Of a stretch of 64,000 bases of DNA, positions 11,901 to 24,856 are shown one piece after another. Positions within the stretch are counted from its first letter, which is position 1; the number at the start of each line of letters is the position of its first letter. The notes beneath the pieces were generated by a model. That model saw only the letters and a program-made list of their open reading frames with translations. It was not told the DNA's origin and did no database searches. Position numbers and translations under genes: made by a program. Source of the stretch: Phallusia mammillata (taxonomy: Eukaryota; Chordata; Ascidiacea; Phlebobranchia; Ascidiidae); contig QLIY01000371.1 in assembly GCA_003260075.1 (NCBI GenBank), forward strand, positions 62,001-126,000, read 5' to 3'.

Positions 11901-14900
11901 CGAATCAACAAACAGTTTGTACAAAAACATTGGGTTTAATATCGCCATGTGCTGGGAGTATGTTACTTTAATATTTTCGTGGCCGCGTGTTCAGCTTACC
12001 GCGAAATTGCTTCAGAATTGCGTCGATATTAATATTTCAACAACTGATAACTCAAGAAAACTGAAACGTCATAAAACACGCAATAACACGCATGAGTGAC
12101 TCGATGCGCATGAAAGACTTTATGCGATTAAGTCAAATGTTTCGAAATCAACAGAAGCGGACAGAAACAGTTATTTACGCATCGCTGCACACAATAATTG
12201 TATACTTTGCGCAAACGAACAACAACAATCAATAAAGTTGATTTAAAATGTCGCAAGTATAGCTTGAGCTCAACTAAAAAATGTAATTTAAGATTTTTGC
12301 ACCCAAGTAAACTGCGGGTTACTCTAGGTCACTCACCTCATGGCTGTGGAAGAAATCTGATTGGCCCAACGCGTGGCACATGCTTTTCAACCTCTCAATG
12401 TATTTCTTCTGCAAATTATAAAGAATTGTTAGAAAACGGGCAAATGCAAGGCTGGATGCCTTAAGCGGGTTCTGAACCAGTTAAAAAATAGTTTTTTTGT
12501 ATTTTTTTCTCCCACTGCGTAGTATACAACTGTTGTGCAATATTAAGAACACAGCACAGGTCGATATGTCGCGGTTTAAGCAATAAATGAAGCATCCTGC
12601 GAAATTCACAGGACGATCTGCAAAAGCCGAGTTATATTTAGCCAAGCTGAAACTGGCTTGCGGTCTTCCAGATTTCTAAATATAAATTTTCCACCTCACA
12701 AAGATGACCACGCAGTTTCGCGGTAAATACCTCGGCAGGATTTCTCATTGTGAAACAGTGAGTTATGCAAATGTATCCGATTTAGAAAAGCCCTAAGTAA
12801 ATCTTTTTACGTTGAAACATATTTTCCTACAAAACTTGAGTAGCGCATTTACATACAAAGCGCAAAGTTAATCCCTAAGGAAAATTTACGATGTTAAAGT
12901 TTGGCGTCTTAGGTGGTTTTGGGCAAACGGAGCGATATTATCTGCGCAACGCAGTGCGACAGTTGGCTTGGGAGAACAGATTGGCATCGAATTAACGTCT
13001 TCCACCACAATTTGACGTGTAAATATGCCGCGTCCTCCCTAAATGTCACTCTATTTCGGAGTAGTGTTGTAAATGTGCAGGCTTGATTGCCGAATGTGAC
13101 GTACGTTCAAGATCGACAATATGAAGTGATCCAATTCAATTAACATCGATAGGGGGGGGGGACTAAATGTCACTCTATTTCGGAGTAGTGTTGTAAATGT
13201 GCGGGCTTGATTGCCGAATGTGACGTGCGTTCAAGATCGACAATATGAAGTGATCCAATTCAATTAACATCGATATATTTGTATCCAACACATACCACCG
13301 ATATGCAATAAAACCAATATTTGAACGACATTTTTGTTAAAAACCAATATTTCAAAGGTCACTGAAAACATCTATTCGTATTTTAATTCAGAAACAGTTG
13401 CAGAAATAAACGTAAAAGTGGCTTTTTGCCAAAAACTCTTTCGTTGCAAGTTTCTATGCAAGGTCACACACAAGGTCGTAAACCTCCCTCCCCCCAAATC
13501 TAGTGCCCTTGACCAGTTTGTGAGGTCATAAGGACGAAATTATTGGTGAACAACAAGATTACTCCCCCCAAATTATCATTTCCTTAATATTCATCAAGCA
13601 AACAAACAAAGTGAGTTATCGATCTTGTGACAAAGCACTTGATTGTTCGCTCATAATACTTCAATCGCGAAGTTTAATTGTGTCCCCACAATCTATTTAT
13701 CAATCTGACTTCAGTATTTTTTACTTTGGTGCGAATGAATGCGTCTCAGTGAATCAAAAATAACTTCTGTATCGCCCCAACAAAGCGTTCTTAGTTTGCC
13801 CCTTTGTTTTCGTTTCGGTTCTATTTCGATTTGTTCCCACATAAACTCAACTCGGCTTGTGGGAAGTTATTTACGTCAGTCGCCCAACTCTGACAGTTTC
13901 GTTAAAACTTTCCAGCTCGGTTTTAATTCTCCAGCGAACCCCACAAGCTAAATACAACTCAAAAATCTCAGCAAGTCAACAAGCCGCGCCCAAATGCACA
14001 CATTGTGACGTCACAATGAACCGCAGCGAGCCAACAAACGATCGCAGCTTCCAACCGCGATTCCTGATTTACAATTGAAGAGGGGAAAAGAAAATTCCCC
14101 GCACCATTGTGACGTAATTGAGGTTTGACAATAAACTTTGTTGGTGGAATAAAGCATTTGTTAACAAATTCGCAACGTAAACTTATGTACCTTGCACCGT
14201 TACTTTCCGATAATGCGATGTAACTTTTACGACTTGCAATTATGTGTTTTCTACGGCGAATACATACATAGCATCGTTTCAATTGACTGCACCAAGCTAG
14301 TTCAGGAACCCGCTTTAAGAGTGATGTACACAAATATACCACAACTATCTTTATGCCATGCAACCCACCAGCACTGACACGTTGTTATCGATGAAATACT
14401 TGAAGGCCTCGCAGACTTGGCACTGAGTCTTGGTCAGCTTGTAATCCTTACTCGGATCCTTGTCGCTTTTCTGCGAAGACCAAAATAAACATGTTAGTGG
14501 CGAGTACAAGGTTTTACAAGGAACAGAAAAGCGTAAACCCAAGTTACTCGTCCACTTGAATCAAGTGACTTGGCAGTTTTGTCTTTTGATGTTTTACAAA
14601 CTAAACGATCATATTATGGTTCAAGGGGGGGGGGTGCGTAAACCCAAGTTACTCGTCCGCCTGTATCAAGTGACTTGGCAATTTTGTCTTTTGATGTTTT
14701 ACAAACTAAACGATCATATTATGGTTCAAATTTACGAACACATTTAGTCATTCATCCTTATATATTTAAGATAATTGTTTCACCTTTACAGCATCATCGG
14801 TTTCTTATCTATTTCACAAGGACAAATGATTAAATGAGTTCCTAAATTTGAATTATGTAAGAGGCATAAGGTTCATTATAGTCTTCATCCACCAGCAATG

Positions 14901-17900
14901 AGCTAATTTAAAGTATACTGTATCATATTATGATGTGTGAAACATAAAGTTAGATGTGTTCAGTTGGCAAAGTTTTATTTATTCGTGTTCAAGCAGGTGC
15001 GCGGTTGTTCCCGTTTATCGATTCCGTCCCAATTTCACCCCACAAGACGGTAGTTACTTCAACACGGAAGCGCAAAAACAAGACTGCGTGTGACGTCATA
15101 CTGGCGCACTGTGATGTCACATAGTGCCAGCTTCCGGTGGAACGGTGGAGTGAGTAAAGTGGGTGAAATAGACTTAGCGCTTTAGCTGGTAACGTTATAT
15201 GTTTAGCCTACATACAGGTTGAGGTTAAAGTTAGGTTGGACGCCCTTGCTTAGTTAAAGTCATACCAATCATAACGTCACAGTCGGTTTAGTGAAGGCCA
15301 CATCCATCTCATTTTGGTCAACGTTTAAAGATTAATTGTTGTTGAAATGTCACCTAATGTTGCTGCAACATCAGCAGACGTTCAACGCGATACCCATAAA
15401 GTAAACAGCACTTCGCCACTCAGTCTGTGTGGCTTCGACGCTTTTTGTGATGAAACAAGTGCGGTGTTTGCCCGAACTCGCTTCAATCGAATTAAGAGCG
15501 TGAAACAAGTGGTCGGCTGCTTAAACACAAACCACGAACTCTCCCGAATGTCCATTCAACAATCTGGGACAATCTCTCTTTGTGACGTGATAATAAAACT
15601 AGAATGAGTCAATTTATAGTCGGTTAGTGTTTAATGGGTGGGTTGTAAATTTCGGCAGCTTTTGTGATTCAACAATCGCGTTCTGTGACAAACTTTAACC
15701 TCTGTGACGTGATAATACGGTAAAAATGACAAAGGGAGCGCGCGTCATTTGTTTGACAAACAATGGTTGAACAATGGAGGGGGAGGGGCTCATTTGGTGA
15801 ATCATTTTTGGAAAGGTAAAAAGTTTTTTCTGAACTTTGCGAGTGATTTATTGTTTTGCAAACAAAATCGATTGTTTACTATTTAGTTTGCAATGCACCG
15901 CAATTTGTTGAAATTCGTAGGAAAACGATTTGTAGTAGGCCCAAATGTGACTAACAAATAAATGTAAAGCGATTTTGGAATGTTAATAAAGCGACCACCG
16001 AATAATTGAATCAAACTCAAGCTTGTGTGAATAGTGAGGAAGGTTTTGTGAGCAAACATACGATCCTTTGTTTAGCTCTCCACTCAACAATGAATACAGA
16101 ACACTTAATACAAAGACAGGCGCGCATATAGACGCTATCTGCATGACTCGGTGAATTAGCAACTACAAAACTTGTGACGCAACAGACAACACAACAACCG
16201 CCATTGTTTTGTCACTTAGAGTTATAATATGCGCAGAGTAGGTGTGCATGTTTGATGCTGAGAAGTTGTTTTCAGTTTTTCTCACCTTGATTCCTTCGAT
16301 TCTGAACCCAAGGTTTGATGTTGAACTAATTTGTTCTCTCCACTGCATGTAGCGGGGCTTCGTCACGGCTGACTGATTTCGTTCCACTTCAGTAGGCTCG
16401 TCAGGTGACACTTCTACCATCTTCATATACATGTCCTGAAAAAATTGATTTAAGGGAATTAAAAAAAATGTTCACTTTACAATTCGTGATCGACTTACGG
16501 CTGCGTCACATTCTATGTTTTACTTATTCGTGCTGAAATTAGGTCACAGCGGCTCGTAAACATTTAAAGTGTGTTCCTTACATTGGACACAGCTTTGAAA
16601 CGCGTAACAAACACTAGAGGGGTAAATTGCAATACCCTGTGCACGCGCAATGGGTAAAAGCGTTTTGGTGGGTTTGTTACATTCAGTACGCAAAATCGTG
16701 AAGCGTTCCTCATTTTAAAAAAAAATAATTTTTCGTCTCATATACATTGTTGTGTTGATGATGAAATACCACGTGTTTGGTTACAAACATTATGTGACGT
16801 CACTAACCTGACGTAATCTCGGTTTGACCTTGGCTTTCACAAGTTCGTCCTCCAAATATGTTCTGTCAGAAAAACAAAAACGCGTCAATAATGAGGTCGA
16901 AAAAAATCACCGGGTTCGCAACTAGCTTCGTGCAGCCATGCGTGAAGGTGTTTGAAAGATTGTTTGGAATTTTTTTAATTTTTGATGCAAATCGTAAAAC
17001 CCTCGCATTAAGTGTTTGTGACAATTTATCCACAGCGCTACAATCCAAGCTGAACTATTTGGGGTAAAACACACGGAAGTGATTCCACGGAAATATTTAC
17101 ATCGTTAAGTGACGTCATACTTCGAAAACAAACGTGTTTGTTTCATGTTTGTGAGACAACAAATAAATATTGGCTGTTTTTCCGCAGCAGCTCGATGGGG
17201 GGGATTGAGGCTGGTTCACTCATCTTACAATAAAGTTCGTTAATTTTAACGGTGCGACAAACAGGCGCCTCGGCCTTGCAAATGTTGTGTTTAAAAAGAT
17301 AAGAAATAAAAGATTCAAGGTTTAACACAGCAGCATAAGGCGCAACAGATACAAAGGGTAAATAGGTTTGGATGACAGATATCTTATGTGACAAGATCCT
17401 GTTGACAGTAAAGGGATTACTCGGGTTTTATTGTGTTGGTGAAGAATTGGGTTTTGTATGTTTTACAACTTGCTTGAAATCACACAGTATGTTAAGTGCT
17501 GATAGTTGGTGTAGGAACGGATGTAGTGGGCTGACAATCACAACATGACAACTATACTCGATGGGTCTTTCTATATACACTCAATTCATGTTGGTGTGTT
17601 GTGTGATGTGCAAGTCATAACTTTAAATTTAACGTATCGTTAGGGACACTAAAATGACAAAAAACTTTTTTAGCCTATCACACTGACAAAGCATTTGAGT
17701 CCTGTTCATAACATGGCATTATTGTACCCTCAATCTTTAAAAGACTCAATTTCTTTTTCAAAACTTTCAATACTTTAAAAACCCATGCATTGAGTAACAC
17801 AGCAAAACATTTTTACAATTTTTCTCACCTTATTCCCATCTTGCAGTCCATCAGTGAGGGACAATCGAATGGGAGGAGCAAATCTTGCATCCTTGTGTAC

Positions 17901-18515
17901 TTCTCGCCGTTAACTTCCACCACACCATGAAAAGTTGGGGAAAAATCCTGAAGTTTTGGGTCGGACGTGAGGCCGCTCAAACACTCAGCCTCCCTCTCAA
18001 CATATTTTTTAAGGATACATCCTTCTTCCCCTGGCTGAAAGTTCCCTGTTACCGGTACATAAGTGTGAAGTGGTGGACATTTACACAAGGCACAGTGACT
18101 GCATGTTAGCATTCACACAAATTATTCAATTAATGAAGTAATGCCAGTAAGCAATAGGGACTGCTGCTCTTATGTCGGCTTGCTTCAGTCATATGCTACT
18201 ATGGTGCACAAAACACGACAATTTAAATTAAACTATAGCAAAAAATGTCATGAAACAAACAAGTCAAAATACTTTGCATAAATCATGACGTTTTGACAGC
18301 AACATTCTTAATAAAAATGAATATAAGCTTGTTTGTTTCTTGTTAAAATCTTTAAAACTGTGAACTGTGTGCATAAAAACACCAGAATTTAAAGAAATGT
18401 GTCTTGTAATTTCACCTGCATGTCCTGCGAGTTGTACCCAGGGATACTTCTTCTTGAACGATTGCATAAAAGGCGACCAAATCACCATCCGTCTGATCTT
18501 GGTCCACGAGTTTTG
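8948..18515 (-). CDS. ITPK: Inositol-trisphosphate 3-kinase, catalytic exons 3-10
   Basis: ITPK phosphorylates Ins(1,4,5)P3 to Ins(1,3,4,5)P4, ending the calcium-release signal. Coding exons on the minus strand: 18515-18416, 18045-17829, 16862-16808, 16435-16286, 14470-14369, 12408-12337, 10987-10851, 9191-8948 (TAG 8950-8948). All junction phases agree. Exon 3 carries [19 protein letters not shown], the calmodulin-binding/start-of-kinase region, then [11 protein letters not shown]. Exon 4 holds ILKK (ATP-side lysine region) and the signature LMDCKMGIR. Exon 6 holds [12 protein letters not shown] and LGFRIEGIK. Exon 9 holds [11 protein letters not shown] and MIDFGKTT, the catalytic IDFGKT. 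Exon 10 begins [15 protein letters not shown]. The intron before exon 10 uses a GC donor (GCAAGT). The C-terminal tail after EGILVELQQ is unusually long. The large introns hold the repeats listed separately. The paralogue (A, B or C) cannot be assigned. Confidence 0.95.
9327..9702. repeat. G-run-marked local duplication in ITPK intron
   Basis: Copies at 9327-9508 and 9520-9702 differ at scattered positions. Eleven Gs at 9509-9519 mark the junction. It is intronic, between kinase exons 9 and 10. Confidence 0.85.
10561..10745. mobile_element. hAT-like MITE, CAGTGGTGGGATTC family, perfect 8-bp target duplication
   Basis: The element starts CAGTGGTGGGATTCAGCC and ends with the inverted ATCCCACCGCTG. 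It is flanked by GGTGTATG at 10553-10560 and 10746-10753. It has no coding capacity. A relative lies inverted at 59552-59721. An 11-G run (10608-10618) replaces about eight bases present in that relative; unlike most G runs here, no duplication flanks it. Confidence 0.85.
13038..13275. repeat. G-run-marked local duplication in ITPK intron
   Basis: Copies at 13038-13150 and 13162-13275 are nearly identical, separated by ten Gs (13152-13161). It lies between kinase exons 7 and 8. Confidence 0.85.
14531..14728. repeat. G-run-marked local duplication just upstream of kinase exon 7
   Basis: The segment at about 14533-14624 is repeated at 14635-14728 with a few substitutions, separated by Gs at 14625-14634. 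The first copy begins about 60 bp upstream (minus-strand sense) of the exon 14470-14369, so the exon itself is not duplicated. Confidence 0.8.
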
Positions 18516-18809
18516 CTGGCAATTCATAAAAGCTTTCAATCTGTCAGCCTCAAAAACTTCACTGACAAGCAAGTTATTTGGGAAATGTGTTGGACGCAGC
18601 ATACCACATTGCCTATTTCATGCCTTTAACATGTTTAGCTTCATGTTAAACAAACACAGGGAAATGTTAAGGCACAGTAATACTTGGTACACAAACTTAG
18701 ATCACCAGTCTCAATGAAAAACTAGACTGAAACTTACAGAATACTGTGTTATTGGCAAACACACTTTAATCCTTACTAAACTATATTCTACAAAATCTGA
18801 GGGTCCTGA

Positions 18810-20524
18810 CCTCAACCAAAATATACTTGATTTAGTTTACATGTAACAAACAAAAATATGGTTTTAACAATAAACATAACAATACTGCTATCTAACATAC
18901 AACTGGACAAAACTTGTCAACTTTTAGACGACTTGGCTGTGTGAACAAAATTCTGCCAGCTCAAATACTAGAGAAACACACCACTTGAAGAAGCTGACCT
19001 GTTTGGGGGGGGGGTCCTCAACCAAAATATACTTTATTTAGTTTACATGTAACAAACATAAATGTGGTTTTAACAGTAAACAAAACAATACTGCTAACTA
19101 ACATACAACTGGACAAAACATTTCAACTTTTAGACGACTTGGCTGTGTGGACAAAATTCTGTCAGCTCAAATACTAGAGAAACACACCACTTGAAGAAGC
19201 TGACCTGTTTAAGATTTGCCTCTAAATAAACATATTTGCAGCTTTAAACAAATAAATCTGTGTGTGGTCAACTGACGAACACACGACTTGGCGTCCATTC
19301 TAAGCAAGAAAGCTTCTACAACACAAGTTAACAAGAGTTACAACAGGCAGCCCTGAACTAGTGGTACTGAATGGAGGCATTGGGTCGTAACAAACTGCCA
19401 AATGCCGGTTGTATACAGACCTCGGGGGGGGGGGCATTTGCCTCTAAATAAACATAAGTTACATCTTTAAACAAATAAATCTGTGCGTGGTCAACAGAAA
19501 CACGACTTGGCGTCCATTCTAAGCAAGAAAGTTTCTACAACACAAGTTAACAAGAGTTACAACAGACAGCCCTGAACTAGTGGTACTGAATGGATGCATT
19601 GGGTCGTAACAAACTGCCAAATGCCGGTTGTATACAGACCTCGCCACACAGCAGGGCGCTTCTACCAACTCAACAACAAACCACTAACAGACGATTGCTT
19701 CTGCGGTTTTCCCGGGAACACAGAATAATATTGGACGCCAAACTAGCAATTCGCCAATACACACGCAAGCCCTAGTGTTGCGGGGAAATACACAACACAC
19801 GAAAATCAGGGAAACAACAACAATATTGTGACTGATAGTTTTTGCCCTGAAGCGGAAAAAAGTTTATCGTCAGTGAAAACGAGACAGTTTTCAACGGGCG
19901 AAATACGTCACTACTTGTTGAGTCAGAGCTGGGCACTCTGTTCAACTTCGCTGACTCAATGTTGGGGAATGCGATCTTACTTGCGCCCAAAATCTTACTT
20001 ATTCATCGCAGTGTAATCTATTTGCGGTACAACGTCCACGCAGTGGCCAGTATGCGAACAAATATGGAAGTAAAACATGGCAACTTTCACAGCACTGACT
20101 ATATCCTTTCTTGCGTAACAGCTAGTGACGAAACAATAACCTTTTGTGACGTAACTAACTGGAACACTGGCTTACAGGTTTTTCTCGAATTCTCGAATTC
20201 TCTTTTTAATTATAACTTCAAGTGTACGCACCTTACACCTAAATTTACGCGTCGATTAAATCTGGCAGTTGGTGCGGCGTAAACCCTGTTATAACGCGCG
20301 CTTTCTGAACTGTGCAGGCCTGGTGTTTAGTTAGGTGAAGGCAACTTTTTTTCACACATGGTTTAGCAAACCTCTCAGCACGTCACAGTACCAGGGGGGG
20401 GGGTCGGCGTAAACCCTGTTATAACGCGCGCTTTCTGAACTGTGCAGGCCTGATGTTTAGTTAGGTGAAGGCAACTTTTTTTTCACACATGGTTTAGCAA
20501 ACCTCTCAGCACGTCACAGTACCA
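18810..20524. repeat. Three consecutive G-run-marked duplications in the ITPK exon 2/3 intron
   Basis: The pairs are 18810-19004 with 19015-19211 (G run 19005-19014), about 19217-19423 with 19435-19643 (G run 19424-19434), and 20272-20393 with 20404-20524 (G run 20394-20403). Each pair differs by a few percent, including small indels. The stretch 19380-20760 is richer in CpG than its surroundings and could hold an alternative kinase promoter, but no alternative first exon was found. Confidence 0.8.
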
Positions 20525-21424
20525 TCGCGTTTCAACATTCTTCGCCCAAAATAGATTCTCACTGCCTCTTCTTCAACTAAGCGTCGCACAGACAAATGTC
20601 GAAATACGTCCTAGTATTTTCACGCTGGGTGCAACAAAGCACGATTTTTATTTCCACTAACCAACGCAAAGGCGCAGAACGGATGTTGCTAGCAGGCGCG
20701 TCGACGTAAAAACGTGAGGAAAATGTTAAATCTGAACGTAGCTGCCATTTAACGAGCAAGTGTTTCTACAAAAATAAATTTCACCACTGTATCATGTTGT
20801 TATTGTGCAGATCACATCAAACGAAAGAGGATTTTATTGCCAACTCGTAACAGTTGCAACATGTGCTAATAAACTGCTATTCTGTATACACAGCAGTTGA
20901 AGAAAAGCAGAACTTTTAAGCAAACCATTACAACAATTACACGCATGCTATATTGCACAACAAGGTTAAGCAAATATTTTACCATCTGTATGTAATAAAT
21001 ATTCTGAAGGCCACCTCTAAATAACTGCTGATTAAAATGACATGTGAATCTTTCAATACTGAAACAAAAGTTTTCTTGTGTTTTGACGCTAATCTTCACT
21101 TTTCACTTTCGTACACATAACTGAACTTTATATTCAAGCCAAGATAAAAAAAGTTTCAATCAAATATTTGCCAAAGAGATAATGTTACTCACACCCAACT
21201 TCAACAAGACTGCCTTGTTTGGTTTTATCAAATCCTTATTTGTTGTGTGTCAAAAGCACATTTGAAATTTTAAGAAACACTATTACATTTTTTTTAAATT
21301 ACTGTCATAATCAAGAATTAAATTTCTACGTATTAGTCTCCTATAGCCTGTAAACTGCCTTCTCTGTAAAATGCTGACTACTAAATTACTAAGTCTGTTG
21401 TCTCTGTTTGTAATATAGGAACTG

Positions 21425-21538
21425 CTTTGCATGCATGTATACAGCTGTGCCTAAAATTTAAATTGTGCCATGGGGGGGGGGATAATATAGCTTTGCATGC
21501 ATGTATACAGCTGTGCCTAAAATTTAAATTGTGCCATA
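21425..21538. repeat. Short G-run-marked duplication
   Basis: About 47 bases ending at 21471 are repeated at 21488-21538. Ten Gs at 21472-21481 mark the junction. It is intronic in ITPK. Confidence 0.8.
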
Positions 21539-21607
21539 TTGTTTGTTAAAACCATAATAAACTGTGAGCCGTTATTGGAGTTTGTTTGAAATAGTTTATT
21601 AGCTTAC

Positions 21608-23349
21608 CGCTTTCACTTTACTGTGTCTCCTGTTCATGTTGGCCTGAATTGGATTCTCGTCGCTACTTGCAAAATCTTCCTCGGATTCTTCGAACGACAA
21701 CGAAGATCTGAAAAAAAAATCAACAAAGATTTGAAACAAAGTATTTTGTAATGTCACTTAAACCAGTGGTCACCACCGCCGGTCCGTATACTTTTTCAGG
21801 TTAAATGCTTATCACATTTTGCCCATGAAACCTGGGGATGATAATCTAATTTAGGCGATTTCATTGCTACATATTTGNGAACGACAACGAAGATCTGAAA
21901 AAAAATCAACAAAGATTTGAAACAAAGTATTTTGTGATGTCACTTAAACCAGTGGTCACCACCGCCGGTCCGTATACTTTTTCAGGTTAAATGCTTATCA
22001 CATTTTGCCCATGAAACCTGGGGATGATAATCTAATTTAGGCGATTTCATTGCTACATATTTGTAGTTTTTTAAGTCAGTTCCGCGATAAAATTTCAGTT
22101 TCAAAAACTGTCCGCAGTCCAAAAAGGTTGCCGACCCCTGACCTTAACAACACCTAGCAACAGTATGATCAAATTTCAGACCTATGTTTTTTAAATAAAA
22201 ACATTTGCAAAATTTATACATCCAAAAATAAATAATAAGTAAGATTTTAAATAGCACACTTATTTGTTTTTTTAGAAAACAATTCTTGCTCTGCAGTGAA
22301 CCATTGAACCAATCATAATTTTTATCAATCACATTTTCAAAAATTCCAAACACGTTGATGTCATTTCTATTTACAAAAATTGATTTTTTGAATTCCAACC
22401 TTAGTGAGCAACTGGATGAGCTTGAGAGTTTTCTCGGTAAGTTTTCTATTTGCACAGACAATGTGTTGAAAGCAGATTCATCGGCACGAGAGGAGCTATC
22501 AACGTCAGATGCAATAGAAGATGATGATGAGAAAGGAGATGAAGCATTCTTGCGCAACATTCCCACTGTTAATGTCGTGATTTTTGGTTTGTGACTGGGA
22601 GATTCCTCAGCAGACGAAGCGTTAGCACCGGAGAAGTCACTGCTGTCAACCACAGAAAAACTTATGCCTGGTTCATCTTGTTGATTATCCATACTTCCTC
22701 CGTTGTCCATCGATGAGCTGTAAGCACTGTCACAACTTCTGCGTGGACTCAAAAGTTGGTGTTCATTAACTTCACCGAGTAAAATATCTCCGTTGTTTGA
22801 GTCCAGGGAACCACTACTTTCACAAATGTTCTGTATTTTTGGGTTTCGCGCCCCTGTGCTATATCCACTATCCATACAGTCCTTATGCTGATCAACTAAA
22901 CAGTATGGCTCGTTTAATGGTTGATCGTCATCCAAAATAGTGGTATCACTAACCACTACAGAGGGTATCGAAGTTAGTGCTCTACTCTTTTGCACACAGC
23001 AATTGTTTATAGTTTCATTCAAACCCTCTATGTGGTTTCCTTTCTGTTTGTTGCTATCACCGGCAGAGTTATTCACCAGTTGTTTTTCAGATAGAGAAGC
23101 GTTGTTCAACTGTTTTGTTATCGCATTAGCACATCCTGTTGTACATAGCGACGGGTTGCTACTACTGCTGCTGTTAACATCTGACAGAGTGACTTCCTGT
23201 GTTCCTCCACGGCCCATCTGCTCTCGTATACAGGGTGTACATGTTTTGCAGGGTTGTGATGTGTCATCAGCCCTTTCATGCTGAGAAACTTGGCAAGCTG
23301 TGGCTTCACGCATGTTGTTGCAATCACATTTTAATCTTTCTTCAGTCAT
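21608..23349 (-). CDS. ITPK: Inositol-trisphosphate 3-kinase, N-terminal exons 1-2
   Basis: Exon 1 (23349 down to 22400, 950 bp) begins at ATG with MTEERLKCDC and encodes about 316 residues rich in Ser, Asn and Asp, including polyserine tracts, as in the poorly conserved regulatory N-termini of vertebrate ITPKs. It ends in phase 2 at AAG|GTTGGA. Exon 2 (21707-21608, 100 bp) reads SSLSFEESEEDFASSDE and NMNRRHSKVKA, matching the acidic WEESEED-type motif just before the kinase domain in vertebrate ITPKA. It ends phase 0, joining exon 3. The summed coding length is 2,127 bp (708 residues plus stop), a multiple of three. A TTG-started extension upstream is not needed. A 5' non-coding exon is possible but was not located. 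No membrane segment is visible, so the protein is probably cytosolic or cytoskeletal. Confidence 0.85.
21764..22140. mobile_element. hAT-like MITE ending GGTTGCCGACCCCTG, containing an N-marked duplication
   Basis: The left end is CAGTGGTCACCACCGCC and the right end GGTTGCCGACCCCTG. The flanks ACTTAAAC and ACCTTAAC match at six of eight positions. The same right end occurs in opposite orientation at 63296. Within it a single N at 21878 joins two near-identical copies (21692-21877 and 21879-22063), so the element looks longer than it is. Confidence 0.6.
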
Positions 23350-24856
23350 GGTTTTTCTGTTTGCTGCCAAAGTATTTCTGATTCTTAAGGAATAAGATAT
23401 TTTTACAGGTTAACATGTTTAAAGCTAACAAAAACTGAAACAAGAGATACAAATTAAGATTAGAAAATAAGATTTTTACTTTACATTATTAACACAAACT
23501 TTAAGCAACAAGCAATGATAGCAAATTCTAATCTGTTTAATTGCAGTCAATTCAATTGCCAACCCAATGGGATTGTCCAAGACAAGGAAATAAAACAAAT
23601 AATCCTGTTTTTCTAATAGACATTTAACACACAGAAGTTCCAAGGCTATGCACACTTTATTTTAAAGATCAAAACATACATTGTGGGGAAACAGCTTTTC
23701 AAATATTTTTTGTCAGAAACACAAAACACAACTTCATAAATAAACCATTCGATGAGTCAAACAATAAATATAGTCTCATTTAAAATTCTGATAAATCATC
23801 AATTGTCAGCCCACAACTAAACAAAACATTCAGCAAAACCACAACCATATGCCTGCACAATTTGAAAAAGTGGAAAAAGTTATTTAGGACTTTAAACCCT
23901 TAACTCAACTAAGACTATAGGCTTGCCTAATAGACAAAATAATTTTCAAACCAACTCATGAGAGCAATTTAAACCAGCTAAATAACTGAAAAATAGGGGG
24001 TACTTAAGCTCCATTAGGGCAGGTTTAAACGTACACTGGCACTTTAAGTCGTTAGCCTGACTCACACGTCAAATGACTGGCCTTTTGATGCTATTGACAT
24101 TTGGAAGCTCTTTCATTGCCAACTACACTCAAAAATTCACAAGCTCTCCAGCTCTATATGTTGGCGAAAATATACGTTAATATTACAACACGTACGGCGC
24201 TGTTCGGTGTTTTTTGGGGGGGGGGTATTTAGGACTTTAAACCCTAACTCAACTAAGACTATAGGCTTGCCTAATAGACAAAATAATTTTCAAACCACAC
24301 ATAACTGAAAAATAGGGGGTACTTAAGCTCCATTAGGGCAGGTTTAAACGTACACTGGCACTTTAAGTCGTTAGCCTGACTCACACGTCAAATGACTGGC
24401 CTTTTGATGCTATTGACATTTGGAAGCTCTTTCATTGCCAACTACACTCAAAAATTCACAAGCTCTCCAGCTCTATATGTTGGCGAAAATATACGTTAAT
24501 ATTACAACACGTACGGCGCTGTTCGGTGTTTTTTTAATACGTGTCAATATTTGGACTTTGGCAAAGTTTTTTTAGTTTACTCTCCTTTTGGTTTAATAGC
24601 AATGACTGTGTCAGGATTGCTAATATTCAAATGGGCAATTACTTAAAAGCTAATTAGATTGCGCCTAGGTTTGGTTCGCATTAGACAAACCGTAGCATGA
24701 TTCCGTATTACTTCCTGTTTGCCCTACTGCTACGTTTGAACAATACCTGAATTATATTGTGGTCTTATGTGTAGCAGAGTGGTACAGTGATGATTGTATC
24801 ATGTGTAATAGAAACGAATGTAAGATTAACTAATGACGAATTTTAAAAGACGAAGT
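23350..24856. repeat. Region between divergent genes, with a 300-bp G-run-marked duplication
   Basis: The 1.5 kb between the ITPK start (minus) and the lectin/ZP gene start (plus) must hold both promoters. Copies at about 23880-24215 and 24226-24533 (G run 24216-24225) differ by an indel of about 30 bp and single bases. After collapsing, the intergenic distance is nearer 1.2 kb. No TATA box was confidently placed. Confidence 0.6.

Noticed and set aside
15347-15607. 86-codon open frame on the plus strand
   Set aside because: It lies within an ITPK intron antisense to the gene, with no splice sites or family likeness.
19380-20760. Separate gene in the ITPK intron
   Set aside because: Open frames on both strands are short, duplicated by G-run junctions and lack splice consistency; at most an alternative promoter region.
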